The notes beneath the pieces are model-generated. The model was not told the DNA's origin, searched no databases, and worked only from the letters and a program-made list of their open reading frames with translations. A DNA stretch of 64,000 nt from Neoscytalidium dimidiatum (Eukaryota; Ascomycota; Dothideomycetes; Botryosphaeriales; Botryosphaeriaceae), in NCBI GenBank assembly GCA_037367355.1, contig CM074702.1:930001-994000 (forward strand), given 5' to 3'. Below, piece by piece: positions 15,619 to 27,388 of this stretch (positions are counted from its first letter, which is position 1; the number at the start of each line of letters is the position of its first letter). The translations under genes were made by a program, and so were the position numbers.

Positions 15619-18457
15619 ATGGCGCCACCCAAGGACACACTGTTCCGCTCGGCGGACATGTCCTTGACCCAGCTCTACATTTCCAATGAAATCGGGCGAG
15701 AGGTCGTCAGCGCTCTGGGAGAACTCGGCGTCATGGATTTCCGCGATGTGAGTTCCGCATCTATGGCAAAGATGGAGATGGGCGCCAAGAGGTTCCAGCG
15801 AGGAAGAGCAATGCGGTTTGCTGACTGGGGCTTGATGCACGACAGCTGAATGCCGAAACCACTGCCTTCCAGCGCACCTTCACCCAGGAGATTCGTCGGC
15901 TCGATAACGTGGAGCGTCAGCTGCGTAAGGAACACTCGAAAACTTGGGTCGGGAGGTAATGGAAAGCTGATGGTGAGGGATTAGGCTACTTCCACGCCCA
16001 GATGGACAAGTCGAGTATCCCGATGCGCTCGATCTACGAGTTCAACAACACGCTGGCCGCGCCCTCGGCTTCGGAGATTGACGAGCTTGCGGATCGCGCG
16101 CAGAGCTTGGAAAACAGGATCGCGTCGCTGAATGAGAGTTACGAGACGCTGAAGAAGCGCGAGGTCGAGCTCCTGGAATGGAGATGGGTACTGAGGGAGG
16201 CTGGTGGCTTCTTTGACAGAGTATGACATTGGATGCTTTCTGGGTCTTGGAATCAACGGTTAACATGGGATACAGGCCCGCGGCCAGACTGAGGAAATCC
16301 GCCATTCCATGGACGACGAGGACCACGACGATGCTCCGCTCCTTGCGGACGTCGAGCAGCGTGGTCAGAACGGCGACATGGCCGGCGAGCGTTCCTTCTC
16401 CGTTATGAACATTGGCTTCGTTGCCGGTGTCATTCCGAGGGACAGGATTGCCGCGTTCGAGAGGATCCTCTGGCGTACTCTCCGTGGTAACCTTTACATG
16501 AACCAGTCCGAGATCCCTGAGCCGATCATCAACCCGGAGACCAATGAAGGCATTAGCAAGAATGTCTTCGTCATCTTTGCTCACGGAAAGGAGATCATCG
16601 CCAAGATTCGCAAGATTTCTGAGTCTCTTGGTGCCGACCTCTACAGCGTCGATGAGAACAGCGACCTCCGCCGCGACCAGATCCACGAGGTCAACAGCAG
16701 GCTGAACGACTTGACTGCTGTTCTGAGGAACACCAAGCAGACGCTGGATGCTGAGCTTACCGCTATTGGTCGCAGCTTGGCTGCCTGGATGGTTATAATC
16801 AAGAAGGAGAAGGCCGTCTACCAGACGCTGAACAGGTTCTCATACGATCAACAGCGCAAGACGCTGATCGCTGAGGCTTGGGCTCCTACAAACTCACTAG
16901 CCTTGATCAAATCGACCTTGCAGGATGTCAATGACCGTGCTGGTCTGTCCGTGCCCACGATCGTCAACCAGATCAAGACGACGAAGACGCCACCGACCTA
17001 CATCAAGACCAACAAGTTCACGCTCGCCTTCCAGACCATCATTGATGCCTATGGTACCGCCAAGTATAAGGAGGTCAACCCCGGTCTTCCGACTATTGTC
17101 ACATTTCCCTTCCTCTTCGCTGTCATGTTCGGTGACTTCGGTCATGGTTTCATCATGACGCTTGCCGCCCTTGCAATGATCAAGTGGGAGAAGCAGCTCA
17201 GTCGTGGCAAGCTCGACGAGCTGTTCAGCATGGCTTTCTTCGGTCGCTATATCATGCTCATGATGGGTATCTTTTCCATGTACACCGGTTTGATCTACTG
17301 CGATGCTTTCTCCAAGCCTCTGCCGCTCTTCAAGTCCATGTGGGAGTGGCCCGAGAACTTCAAGGCTGGAGATGCTGTCGAGGCTACACGTGTTGAGGGC
17401 CATACCTACCCATTCGGTCTGGACTGGAGGTGGCACGATACCGAGAACGATCTTCTATTTTCCAACAGCTACAAGATGAAGCTGAGTATCCTGCTCGGCT
17501 GGGCCCACGTAAGTTCTGGTCATCCTATATTACTAAATCTATGACTGATCAAAACCTCAGATGACCTACTCTCTTTGCCTTTCCTATGTCAACGCAAAAC
17601 ACTTCAAGTCTCCCATTGATATCTGGGGTAACTTCATTCCTGGTATGATTTTCTTCCAGTCCATCTTTGGTTACCTCGTCTTCGCCATCGTCTACAAGTG
17701 GTCCACCGACTGGTATGCCATTGGCCAGGCCCCTCCGGGTCTGCTCAACATGCTTATCTACATGTTCCTGTCACCCGGCACAATCGAAGACCCTCTTTAC
17801 AATGGCCAAGGTCCCCTCCAAATCATTCTGCTCCTCCTGGCTGTCGTGCAGGTCCCTATCATGCTCTTCCTCAAGCCCTTCTACCTCCGCTGGGAGCACA
17901 ACAAGGCCCGCGCCCAAGGTTACCGCGGCATCGGCGAGAACAGCCGCGTCAGCGCGCTGGACGACGACGATGAGCACGGACACCTCAACGGTGGACGCGA
18001 GAGCTTCGGTGATGACGAGGAGGGCGTGGCGCTCATCAGCCAGGACGTCGGCGCGAGCGCGGAGCACGAGGAGTTCGAATTCTCCGAGGAGATGATCCAC
18101 CAAGTCATCCACACCATCGAGTTCTGCCTCAATTGCGTCTCCCACACCGCCTCGTACCTCCGCCTGTGGGCCCTTTCGCTCGCTCATCAGCGTCTGTCCA
18201 TCGTCCTCTGGCAGATGACCATCGGCATCGCGTTTGGCATGAGCGGCGCCGTTGGCATCATCGCTGTTGTGTGTTTGTTCTACCTCTGGTTCGTGCTTAC
18301 GGTGTTCGTCCTCTGCATTATGGAGGGCACGAGCGCGATGTTGCACTCGCTGCGTTTGCACTGGGTCGAGGCGATGAGTAAGCATTTCATTGGCGATGGC
18401 GTCCCGTTCGAGCCGTTCTCGTTTAAGACGCTGTTGGAGGAAGAGCCGGTTGAGTAA
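15619..18457 (+). CDS. VPH1: V-type proton ATPase subunit a (Vph1/Stv1 family)
   Basis: Membrane subunit of the Vo sector that forms the proton half-channels; acidifies the vacuole or Golgi. Five exons: 15619-15747, 15846-15924, 15985-16220, 16276-17508 and 17561-18457, giving 857 residues, close to yeast Vph1 (840). The N-terminal cytosolic half spans about residues 1-400 and begins with the conserved F-R-S-A-D-M-S-L stretch. The C-terminal half has several hydrophobic helices. The essential channel arginine is Arg760 in [12 protein letters not shown], matching yeast Arg735. The cytosolic loop at about 675-730 is rich in Asp and Glu. Introns of 98, 60, 55 and 52 bp all show branch sites. A single a-subunit gene usually serves both organelles in filamentous fungi. 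It converges on NUP145. Confidence 0.97.
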
Positions 18458-19075
18458 GAGGGGTTCCCAACGTGAGTTTCTCTCTCCGTGAGATGATGAG
18501 ATGGTGTGTACATTTAGGGGAGGCTGTCTGGGTGGGGTACGAGAGGTGGAAGTGTGTATAGTTGCTTTGTGCGCTCTTTGGTTGCATTAGATAGCTCAAT
18601 CGACGGGCACTGAGTGCCTTCATTTGAATTCTGGCGGTTCGGAGTGTGAATATCGAGTTGTGAACTTCCCCTTCATTTGGTTGGAATCATCTTGCAAGCT
18701 CAAGGTCCCATTGAGCGTGCCAATATCATCACTGTTTCGGCGAAAACTGAGGAAATGCCTTTTTTTGGCCGTTCGAGACTATCTATACTACTACATCTGC
18801 TCCGTCCACACTACCCACCCCTTTTTCTGCGCGCCGCTCCCTCGCTAACTTTACCGAGCCATGAGATGAAACCCTTCCCGCCAAAGTGAAGAAGAGCATG
18901 ATGAAGTACTAAAAAAAAAGCAAAAAGAAGAGCAATGAAGCTGAAAAAAAAAAAAAATGAAGCCCAGCCGCCGCCGCCACCCCCAACAATCGTAGAGGAA
19001 GAAATTACAACATCAAGACCGTCTCATCTCCCTTTTCCCCTCTCAAACCCCTTCCTTTGCAGCGCTTTTCTTCGC
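18458..19075. other. Convergent 3' region between VPH1 and NUP145
   Basis: About 620 bp holding the 3' ends of two convergent genes. A run of A's at about 18944-18956 is the only low-complexity tract. No gene is seen. Confidence 0.5.
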
Positions 19076-22000
19076 TCACCGGCCACCACCACCAACAACA
19101 GCCCTCCAATACTCCACGCCCACGCCCCTGCCCAACCACAGGCTCGCCTCCTCCGTGAGGCCCATGCGCAGCAAGCTCCTGCGATCCTTGCCCCAAGCGC
19201 CCGCACCTCTTCCAACCACGACGCCACTCCCCTCCATCTCCTCATCCTCCTCGCGTTCACCGTGCGCGGCACCCAACCGCTGCTGCTGCTGCTGCTGCTG
19301 CTTGAACGCCTCCAGCACGGCCCTGGCGATCTCCTTCAGCGCCGCGCGCTCAAGCACGTCCCTGGTGCGCAGCAGCGGGGCCAGGGAGGCCAGGGCGGCG
19401 GCGAGGCGATGCAGGACGGGCGGCGCGGACTCGTCCTGGGTGGTGCTGACGGCGATGACGCCGCTGTGGGCGGAGCCGGGGCGGGCGGGGCTGGAGGGAG
19501 CGAGATGGCTGCCGTGGCTACGGTGGTGGGCAGGCTGCTGCTGCTGCGCGCGCAGCAGGGCGAGATAGTCGGCGTAGACGGCGCCGCCGGTGGCCCACTC
19601 GATGACGTCCTTCTCCGGGGCGCCAGCGAAACCCTTGAGCAGAGCCGCTAGCGCGTCGAGGTCGGCGGCGGTGTTGGCGACGACGGCGGCGGGCGCGACG
19701 GCGCGGCAGAGCACCTCGTGCGCGGCGGCGAAGGAGCGCGCCGCGAGGAGGTACTGCACCTCGCGGACTGGGTCGCCCAGGACGGCGCGCGCGTGCTGGG
19801 CCTTGGCGGCGTAGATCCAGCTGGGGGCGATGCGGAGCGCGGTGGTTAGGTGCGCGAAGGTCGCGTCCGATGCGGCGTCCTCGCCGATGCGGCCGGCGTT
19901 GAAGGCGAGCAGGTCCTTAATGGCGGCAGCACGCACGGCGTCATCGGTGTGGTGGATGAGGACCCAGGTCGCGTGCGTCCAGTGGTCTGGCGTGAGGAGA
20001 GGCAAGGCGAACGTCTGCGTGAGGGCGTCGCTGATCTCCGTGATTTCGCGCGCGTTGAAGCGTTCGCCTGGGCGAGGACCGTCGTAGTCCATGTCGCTGG
20101 TCACAATTTCGCGGGGCAGGATGTTTTTAGCCCGGAGGAGCGTTAGGAGCTGCCACGACAGGCGTGCGTTGACCGGGTTGCCGGTAGTGTTCTCCGGGGC
20201 CAGCATGTCGGCGACAGAGAATGTCATGTCACCCTTGCGATACGCCTTGTAGAGCTTGAGGAGCCCCCAGAGGACGTCTTGACGCTCTTGAGGACTCGGA
20301 TCATCCCAGCCTGTCCGGACACCTACACGGACAAACCAAGGAACGGGCTTCACACTCTCGTCACCCTCACGGAGTTCGTCCTCGAAACGCTGCACGGCCT
20401 GGTCGATCAAACCGTCCTCGGCCGTGTCGATATCCCGCCCGTACCACAACCGCAGACCAAAAGCCTGTCGCCAGTCTAGCCCGAAACGTGAGGAAATGCG
20501 GACATCCTCGGCCCTATTCTCAGCAGCTGGACCAGGCGCACCGTCTGAAACAGTGAACTCGCCAGCGAGGATTGTGTAGAGAGCGCGGATAGCATCACTC
20601 ATTTCGGAGAGCACGTTCTGAGCACGCCATTCTTCGATCTGAGCAGCGATAGCCTCACGAGAAGACGACGCCCCTCCGATCTGAGCAACGAGGGTGGCGA
20701 GGCGGAAGTCCTTGCCTTCAATGAGAGCGTCGCATGCTTCGGTGATACTGTGACTGGAGAGGCGAGCAATCGCCTTCTCTTCGGCAGACTTGGCCATACG
20801 AGCCTGACGGTCGGCATCAGTCAGAACGATAGACTTCCAGAAGTCGCTCAGCTTCATAGCTCGGATTTGGTCTTCGTAAGTCTCGAGGTCATTAGGAACG
20901 CCTTCCGGGATATCCTGCTCGCTCAAGCTATCGAAGAGAATGCTGGCAAGCCTCCAAACTTCCTGCTCAAAACTGCCAGCGGGCGTGTCTATAGGGACGG
21001 CATCGGCGAGGTCTGCAAATCTCATCTCTAAGGTTTCCGCACGGGGGGGCTCATCATCCGAACCGTCGATCAAGTTCGTGTTGTTCGCGCTAGCCTGTTC
21101 AACAATCGTGGCCGGCCAGATCTAACAAGAGTCAGAAACACAACAAAGAGACCAGGACCGGAGAGCTTACGTCTTCGGGGGTGGAGAACTTAGCGAATCT
21201 GACATCCTTGTGCTGGCCAACGATGGAGTTCTTCAGGTTGGCGATGAAGTTACCCTGCATCTTAGGAGCATTTCCCGCAGCCGTGTAAGCAAGCGTGCCG
21301 TCGTGTGCCCAGTTAGGCTTGAAAGTGTCGTGGAAGGCCTTGTCAGCCTCGTTCGGATCGTCAAGTTCATCACCAGTCTTTGGTCGCTTTTGGTAGGGCC
21401 ACTGTTTTACACCAATTTGTTCAGTATGCTGTTCAATCTGTGCTATGCTACGTACAAGAGCCAGGGGCGCGACGTCCGGCAGCCCCTGTGGAAACCCAAT
21501 CAAGATGCCAAACGGATCCGAAGGGAGATGCCAGACGCCAAACCCAAAACCAAAGGGAAGAGAGTGTAAAATCAAAACAAGGATGGATGGTTCAAACCTC
21601 AAGACCCTTTCCCTTCTTCACCGGCGATCCGTTGGCCGCGGCAGTCCTCCGAGCTGTGCTCTGTCCAAACAAAGAGTTCATCAAGTCGATGCTGTTAGAG
21701 AAAGGCTTGTTGGTGCTCTTATTGAAAGCTGAGGCTTTAGGCGTCTCGTCGTTCTTCTCGTCGAACTGCTTCAGAGCAGTGTTCTGATTCTCGCGAAGGG
21801 TCTGGCGATCCTGTTTCTTGGGACTGATGGTGCGCTGCAACTGAGCCGCCCAATCACCTTCGAAGTCAAAAGCGCCCTTCGTTGGTGTGCCGAAACCAGC
21901 GCGGCTCGCCTTCAGAATAGATTTGGGCATACCTGAAGCATCGAACACGTTCTTGGCGGGAGTTTGCTCCGTGGTGAGATCCGGAATGGGGAAAGAGCCC

Positions 22001-25000
22001 GCCATAGTGTGCTCAGGTTCCGAATCAGATCCGCTGCGGTAGGAGGCAGCGTCATCCAAGTCGCTACCGTCCTCGTAGGGACCCACGGAGCGCTCATCTA
22101 AAAAAGACTGAGTGCTGTTGAGAGTGTCATCTTGTCCGTCGGCCATGTAATCGTCATCGTAGGCGCCCTCATCGTCAAAGCTGCCAGGTAGGTTGTTCCT
22201 CTTAACAAGACCCCTCTTGAACTCGAAAGTGTCGTCAGGGCTAGATTCAGCGAGGCTGACTATAGTGTCCTCCTCTTGCGACACGCGGGACAAGGCAGAG
22301 AGAGGAGCAGGTGCATGACGGGCCATGGGTGTAGGGGACTGGAGATCGGCAGGTGGATCAGTGAGCATGCTGTCATCTTCCTCCTCATCATCGTAGTCCA
22401 GGCCATAAGTAGTGTAATGCTGGACACGGAACGTCCATGTGCCGGATTTCGGATCGTAGCTCACGAACTCTGTGCCCTCAACCTTCTTGAGACGTTCAAT
22501 GTGCCTCTGGAAACGGGAGCCACGCGTATCCGTTTTTCCAGCCTGTGCACGGGGCCATGAGTTCTCCAAGATGATGAGTGAAGGAACGTTGAGACCCTTG
22601 CCCATGGGGGGAGTGGACGTCTTGGATGGGTAGACGGTGGCGTTGCGGACATTAAGTTGGACGACATCGCCCAAGAGCTTGTCCAGGTCGATGGCAGTCA
22701 GGTCGACAGGTTGCTCGAATCGAATCTCACCAATGCCCTCACGGCCGACCCTGAAGTTAGGGAAAGACTTGAGCTCCTGCTTGCTCTTCTTCTTGAGCTC
22801 GTCCACGCTAGGCTCCGACCAGTACTTGCCTGGAGTCTGGTCTTTCTGAGCCTTGCGAGCCTTTTCGTTCGCAATTTTGAGAATCCTCTCATCTTCGGAC
22901 GTGGTGTCCTCAGGAAGGATTGCGAGTTCGTTTCCCTTGGCTTGCGACATCTCAGGGGTCTTGTCCCCGTTGACAGCGACACCGTTAGTTTGCTTTTCGC
23001 CGTTCTTCGAAGAGCGCAGGAAGCCTTGCTCTTCGGCGCTGGGAGTAGTGGATTCACGTTCAGCGGGGACCAGGGCGCCGTTAGAACCGTCTAAGCCGCC
23101 GTTCAGCGTGGTGCTAGCATCGAAGCTCACCCTCTTCTTCTGTGAAGCAGGACTGCTGTTGCTATCATCACCAAATAGCGACGGGCGGACGTTGAGAGCG
23201 CGGTCAATGTTTAGCTTCTTCATGCTACCAGTGTTTGCGTACGCCGGGCGCTTTGAGGGGTTGAAAGCACCAGGCGACAAGATGCTGTCTTCAGCATTCC
23301 AGGTATTCCGGAGGCTGCTAGTAGAAAAGCTTTTTGACAAAGACTTCGAGAAGCTACCTCCGCCGCTCATAAGGCTGCCACTGAAGCTAGGGCTGCTGTT
23401 CATAGCGCTACCAGGAGTGCCGTAGGTTGAGTATGAGAATCCGTAACCATTAAGGCGCTTCTGGGGAGTAATGAGGCGGGATGAGGCAGCAGGGTTGATG
23501 CGGTGCTGGGGAAGAATCGCGTTCTTCTTCTGCTTCTGGCTACTTGAGAGTGGAGTGGCTAGCGGACCAACACTCTGACTCGGAGTGTTCAAGCTGGCGA
23601 AGAGGTGCTCGTTGCCATATGGGTTTCCGTTCATGGAAGCGGTCAGCTGAGGAGTCTGATTAGTGCTCTGTTGCACAGTGGAGGCTCCGAAGAGGCTTCC
23701 GCCAAGAGCAGGCTGTTGCTGCTGATTCTGTTGTTGGCTGGCACCGAAAAGGCCGCCGCCAAGACCAGTAGATCCAGCATTGTTATTCTGACCAAGACTT
23801 CCTCCAAAGAGGCCGCCACCAGTGTTAGTGTTCGTGTTCGTGGCACCGCCAAAAAGACCTCCGGTCTGGCCCGCGGGCTTCGCACCAAAAAGGCCTCCGC
23901 CAGTCTGATTCTGCTGGTTGTTCTGATTCTGGCCAAGGCCGCCGAAAAGACCGCCGCCCGTGTTGGCGTTCGTGTTTGTGGCACCGCCAAAAAGACCTCC
24001 GGTTTGACCTGCGGGCTTCGCGCCGAAAAGGCCTCCACCAGTCTGGTTCTGCTGCTGGTTGGCATTCCCGAACAGGCCACCTCCGGTCTGCGGCTGTTGC
24101 TGCTGGTTGTTACCACCAAAAAGACCACCGCCAGTGGTACCAGTAGTTGCTCCACCAAAGAGAGGCTTGTTCTGCTGCTGATTTGGCTGATTGTTTTGTC
24201 CGAAGCCGCCAAAAAGACCGCCACCCGCTGGCTGGTTCTGGGTTTGATTCTGGTTGTTCTGGCCAAAGCCTCCGAAAGGATTCGAGGTACTCTGCGGCTG
24301 TTGCTGCTGGTTGTTGGCGCCAAATGTGGATGTCGTGTTGTTACTCCCAAACAAGCCACCTCCGGAAGCAGCGTTGTTAGCACCGAAGCCAGTACCCGTG
24401 GTTGAGCTGCCAAATGCAGTGCTGGTACCGGAGCCAAACCCACCGAAGGCGGGCTTGTTCTGTTGTTGTTGTTGTTGCTGCTGCTGGTTGTTTCCGAATA
24501 AACCACCGCCAGTGGTGGTGTTAGATCCAAACCCCCCGGTAGCGCCACCTCCGAAAGCCGATGGGCCTGTGTTACCCGCAGTACCAAACAAGCCACCGGA
24601 AGTCTGGCCAGACGATGCTGTGTTGCTGCCGAAAAGACCACCACCAGTAGCAGGCTTGTTGGCTCCGAAGAGGCCGCCTCCTGCGTTCGAGCCAAAGCCG
24701 GTAGATGTGTTGTTCTGAGCAGCGCCGAATGGACTTGACGTGTTGGTGGTATTCGAGCCGAAGAGGCCCCCGCTCGTGTTACTGGATCCGAAGCCTCCAG
24801 AGGTAGTGTTGCTTGAAGCGTTCGAGCCAAACCCTCCAAACCCAGTGCTTGCACCAAAAGCACCAGCCTGACCATTTGCGTTGCCGTAGCGCCTGCCTTG
24901 AGCATAGTCCTGCAACCTCAGCTCTTCGAGAGAAAATCCTTGGTATGGCTGCTGGAAAGTGATGGTCTGGTAGTGCGCATTTTGACTCGTTGCGCCATCC

Positions 25001-26007
25001 TTCTCGATGTGCGCTTGGAAAGGAGTGCCCGCGGTACCGTTGTTCGCAGACTGGTTCACCCCGCCACCGAAAGCGGTCGCGCCGCCAGCACCAAAAGCTG
25101 GAGTTGTGGTTGTGTTCGACGTGTTAGCTCCTCCGAACAGGCCGCCACCGGTACCAGTAGTGCCAGATCCGAAAGCGGGCTTGTTTTGCTGGCCGAAAAG
25201 ACCGCCTCCCGTGTTGCCACCTCCAAAGCCTGTGCTGGTGGTGTTCGTGCTACCGAAACCTCCCCCGAACCCTCCCGTGCCCCCAGAAGTGGCAGTGCCG
25301 CCGCCGAACAAGCTACCACTCGTAGATGTGGTGGACGAGCCGAATGCGGGCTTTGCGCCGAAGGGAGAGCTAGTGTTGTTACTTCCAAACCCTAGAGAAA
25401 TACATATTAGCTTAGGTCCATGATCAAAGAAAGTTTTCCCAAGGCTATCCAGCAAGTTTCCTGCGGTAAAGCTGCCGCTCCGCCTGGTTCAGGCTATTCT
25501 CAACATGCCCGCGGTATAAGGCGCCAGGTGCAGAATGTGACCAAGCGCGCATTCCTTAGTAGCAGGATGAGCAGCCTAAGGCAGAGTCCAGTGGCACGCG
25601 AGACTCCAGACGCTGATTGAGAAAGTAGGATCATGTGGAAGAACCTTGTAAACCCAGAAGCTGAGACGTACCTCCGCCAGAGCCGAAGCCGCTGCCACCT
25701 GTGTTGCCCCCTCCGAAGAGGCTACCGCCGCTGGTGTTGGAGCCAAATCCAGTGGAGCCAAAGCCTGGAAAGACGCAGAAAGGCAAAAGTCAACGTCGGG
25801 CTGTCTGCTGTATGGCGCGGCGGAAGAGTCGAAAGCCCCAGGGTCGATTCGCGCGAGGATCGGCCAAGGACAAGCTAAAGAAAGCGACATGCATTGCTTA
25901 CCTCCACTCGTGTTGGTGTTGGAACCAAAGCCACCAAAGCCGGAGCTCTGCTGCTGCTGGTTGTTGTTGGAACCGAAGCCGCTCCCAAAACCGCCGAAAG
26001 CCGACAT
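19076..26007 (-). CDS. NUP145: Nucleoporin Nup98-Nup96 precursor (Nup145/Nup189)
   Basis: Single precursor split by self-cleavage into a GLFG nucleoporin (Nup98) and a Y-complex scaffold subunit (Nup96). Five exons: 26007-25902, 25764-25672, 25391-21598, 21401-21171 and 21121-19076, giving 2089 residues. Residues 1 to about 650 are FG/GLFG repeats with Asn/Gln-rich spacers, interrupted by a GLEBS-like segment (around F-S-L-E-E-L-R-L-Q-D-Y), the Gle2/Rae1 binding motif. The autoproteolytic domain begins near K-Y-W-S-E-P and ends at H-Y-T-T-Y-G-L, predicting cleavage between Tyr1059 and Thr1060. The Nup96 part starts with an acidic linker and ends in an alpha-solenoid. A Q tract coded by CTG/CAG repeats lies near its C-terminus. 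Introns of 137, 280 and 196 bp are long for this window; the 196-bp one has an unusual GTTTGA donor. The last third is strikingly GC- and Ala-rich. Confidence 0.95.
19280..19302 (-). repeat. CAG/CTG trinucleotide tract coding poly-Gln in Nup96
   Basis: Seven perfect CTG units on the + strand (CAG on the coding strand), followed by CTT. They encode a run of Gln near the C-terminus of the NUP145 product. It is a likely length-variable microsatellite. Confidence 0.8.
24461..24486 (-). repeat. Poly-Gln tract in the GLFG region of NUP145
   Basis: TTG/CTG units on the + strand encode about ten Gln residues between GLFG repeats. The mix of CAA and CAG codons suggests an older, more stable tract than the one at 19280. 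Confidence 0.7.
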
Positions 26008-26381
26008 GGTGAAGGGATGTCAATCGCGTCTGTCGCGCGAAGTTGCGTGGACGTGGATCGACTGAAGTCGGGTTGTTGCAAGTATGCGACGGTGCGCGTC
26101 ACGTCTCGAGCGTGTCGAACGGGGTTTGAGCGTCGCGGCGACGCGCCAGGGAAAGGGAAAAGAAAACTTGCAAACGCGCTGGAAAAGACAATGGGGCGGG
26201 TCAAACTGGAGGACCGAAGGAGAAATGGGACCCGACTCGACTCGCGGATGGATGAGGTCGAGGGGTGGAGGTCGAGCGTCGCGCAACGAAGAGGCGGAGG
26301 GCGATGGCGGACAGCTGTGGTGGTGAGGTTGGCTGGGCGGATATTTCGCGGTCAAGCACCCGGTGGACCGTTCACACTTTA

Positions 26382-26387
26382 CACGTG
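26382..26387 (-). promoter_or_regulatory. CACGTG E-box upstream of NUP145
   Basis: Hexamer in the context TTTACACGTGATAC, about 375 bp from the NUP145 ATG. It is the same core as in the VPH1 and 47.3-47.6 kb promoters. The role is inferred from motif only. Confidence 0.3.
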
Positions 26388-26530
26388 ATACACTCAGGAG
26401 CGGCCCGCTAGCCTCCAACCACTCATGAACGCTGCTTGCATTGACGAATCGATCACTACCGCTCACACTGGCGCACGCTATGCGCTGCTCAGAGCCTGTC
26501 TGTCTTCTGCCCGCTGCAAAGGAAACGTGC

Positions 26531-26639
26531 CGGTGGCAGGCAAGCGCTGGAAAGCGCAGGTTTTATGGGCGAGTCTTAGGCACCAGTCAGGCAGCTGCAG
26601 CAGCGGAAGCCTGCGCTCTTATGCAGCTGCCTGCCACCG
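26531..26639. repeat. Nested inverted repeat, potential 109-nt hairpin
   Basis: Outer arms are perfect over 12 bp: CGGTGGCAGGCA at 26531-26542 and its complement at 26628-26639. Inner arms are perfect over 8 bp: AGCGCAGG at 26553-26560 and CCTGCGCT at 26610-26617. The loop includes the self-complementary GCAGCTGC. The element is in noncoding DNA. It may be a structured RNA, a miniature-element relic or chance in GC-rich DNA. Confidence 0.45.
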
Positions 26640-27388
26640 CCAGCCGCCGTGTTCAGCCCGCTTTACGCTTAAGCCCAAGCTCACCGGCCTAAAGACACGG
26701 CCCACGGGCGACGCTTCTTCAAGGCTTAGCCAGACTGCGACATTCCAGCGCTCCTCATCCCGCGTCGTTGCTTTTAACAGTTCTGCAGACTGATCCGTGT
26801 TCATGTTTTCTTGGATCGCAGGAATCCGTTCCGACTACAGCATAGAATGCTGTTTGAGACGGGAGCTATAGTTTAAGAAACTGTATGTTCTGTCTTGACG
26901 TGAGCGCCTAGATTAAAGCATAGCAGCTCATGCAATGTTTACTTCGTGAGGGTACGACATCTTCATCTGGACAGGTCCGTCGCCAGAATCGAAGTGTCAC
27001 ACTTATCTTGGGGAAAGTGTTCATGTCGTCGAAGGCCACAAATCGAATGTAGCATCCCACTGTATAACTGCTTTTCTATTGTATCCTCGCCCCGCAGGAG
27101 CTATAGCAGCTCCTTGCCACCTGCTGCGCATACCCTTGCATCACCACACGCCATCCCGCCGCGCCTAAGCGAGCCAAGGATCCGGAACGCGCGCCTCGAA
27201 CGCGTCTTCCCAAGCAACGCCTAAGCAGCAACCTACCCGCAACTCGCAAGCTCCCGAGACACCGTCACAGCACATCAAATCCCCACAAACCCAATCCCGT
27301 GCGCCGTTGCTCAATCCACCCAAACGCCACACTGGCTCTTCCCATCCGACCCAAAGGCACATACCACACCAACAACCCAGGCTCTGCG

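Larger units (their letters stand above)
26008..27388. other. Divergent promoter region between NUP145 and CDC31
   Basis: About 1.4 kb. It contains a CACGTG element and a nested inverted repeat (both listed separately). Several ORFs on both strands look like shadows and show no family resemblance. Confidence 0.5.

Noticed and set aside
23643..24905. 420-codon minus-strand ORF in another frame of the NUP145 FG region
   Set aside because: Product of the repetitive codons of the GLFG repeats read out of frame.
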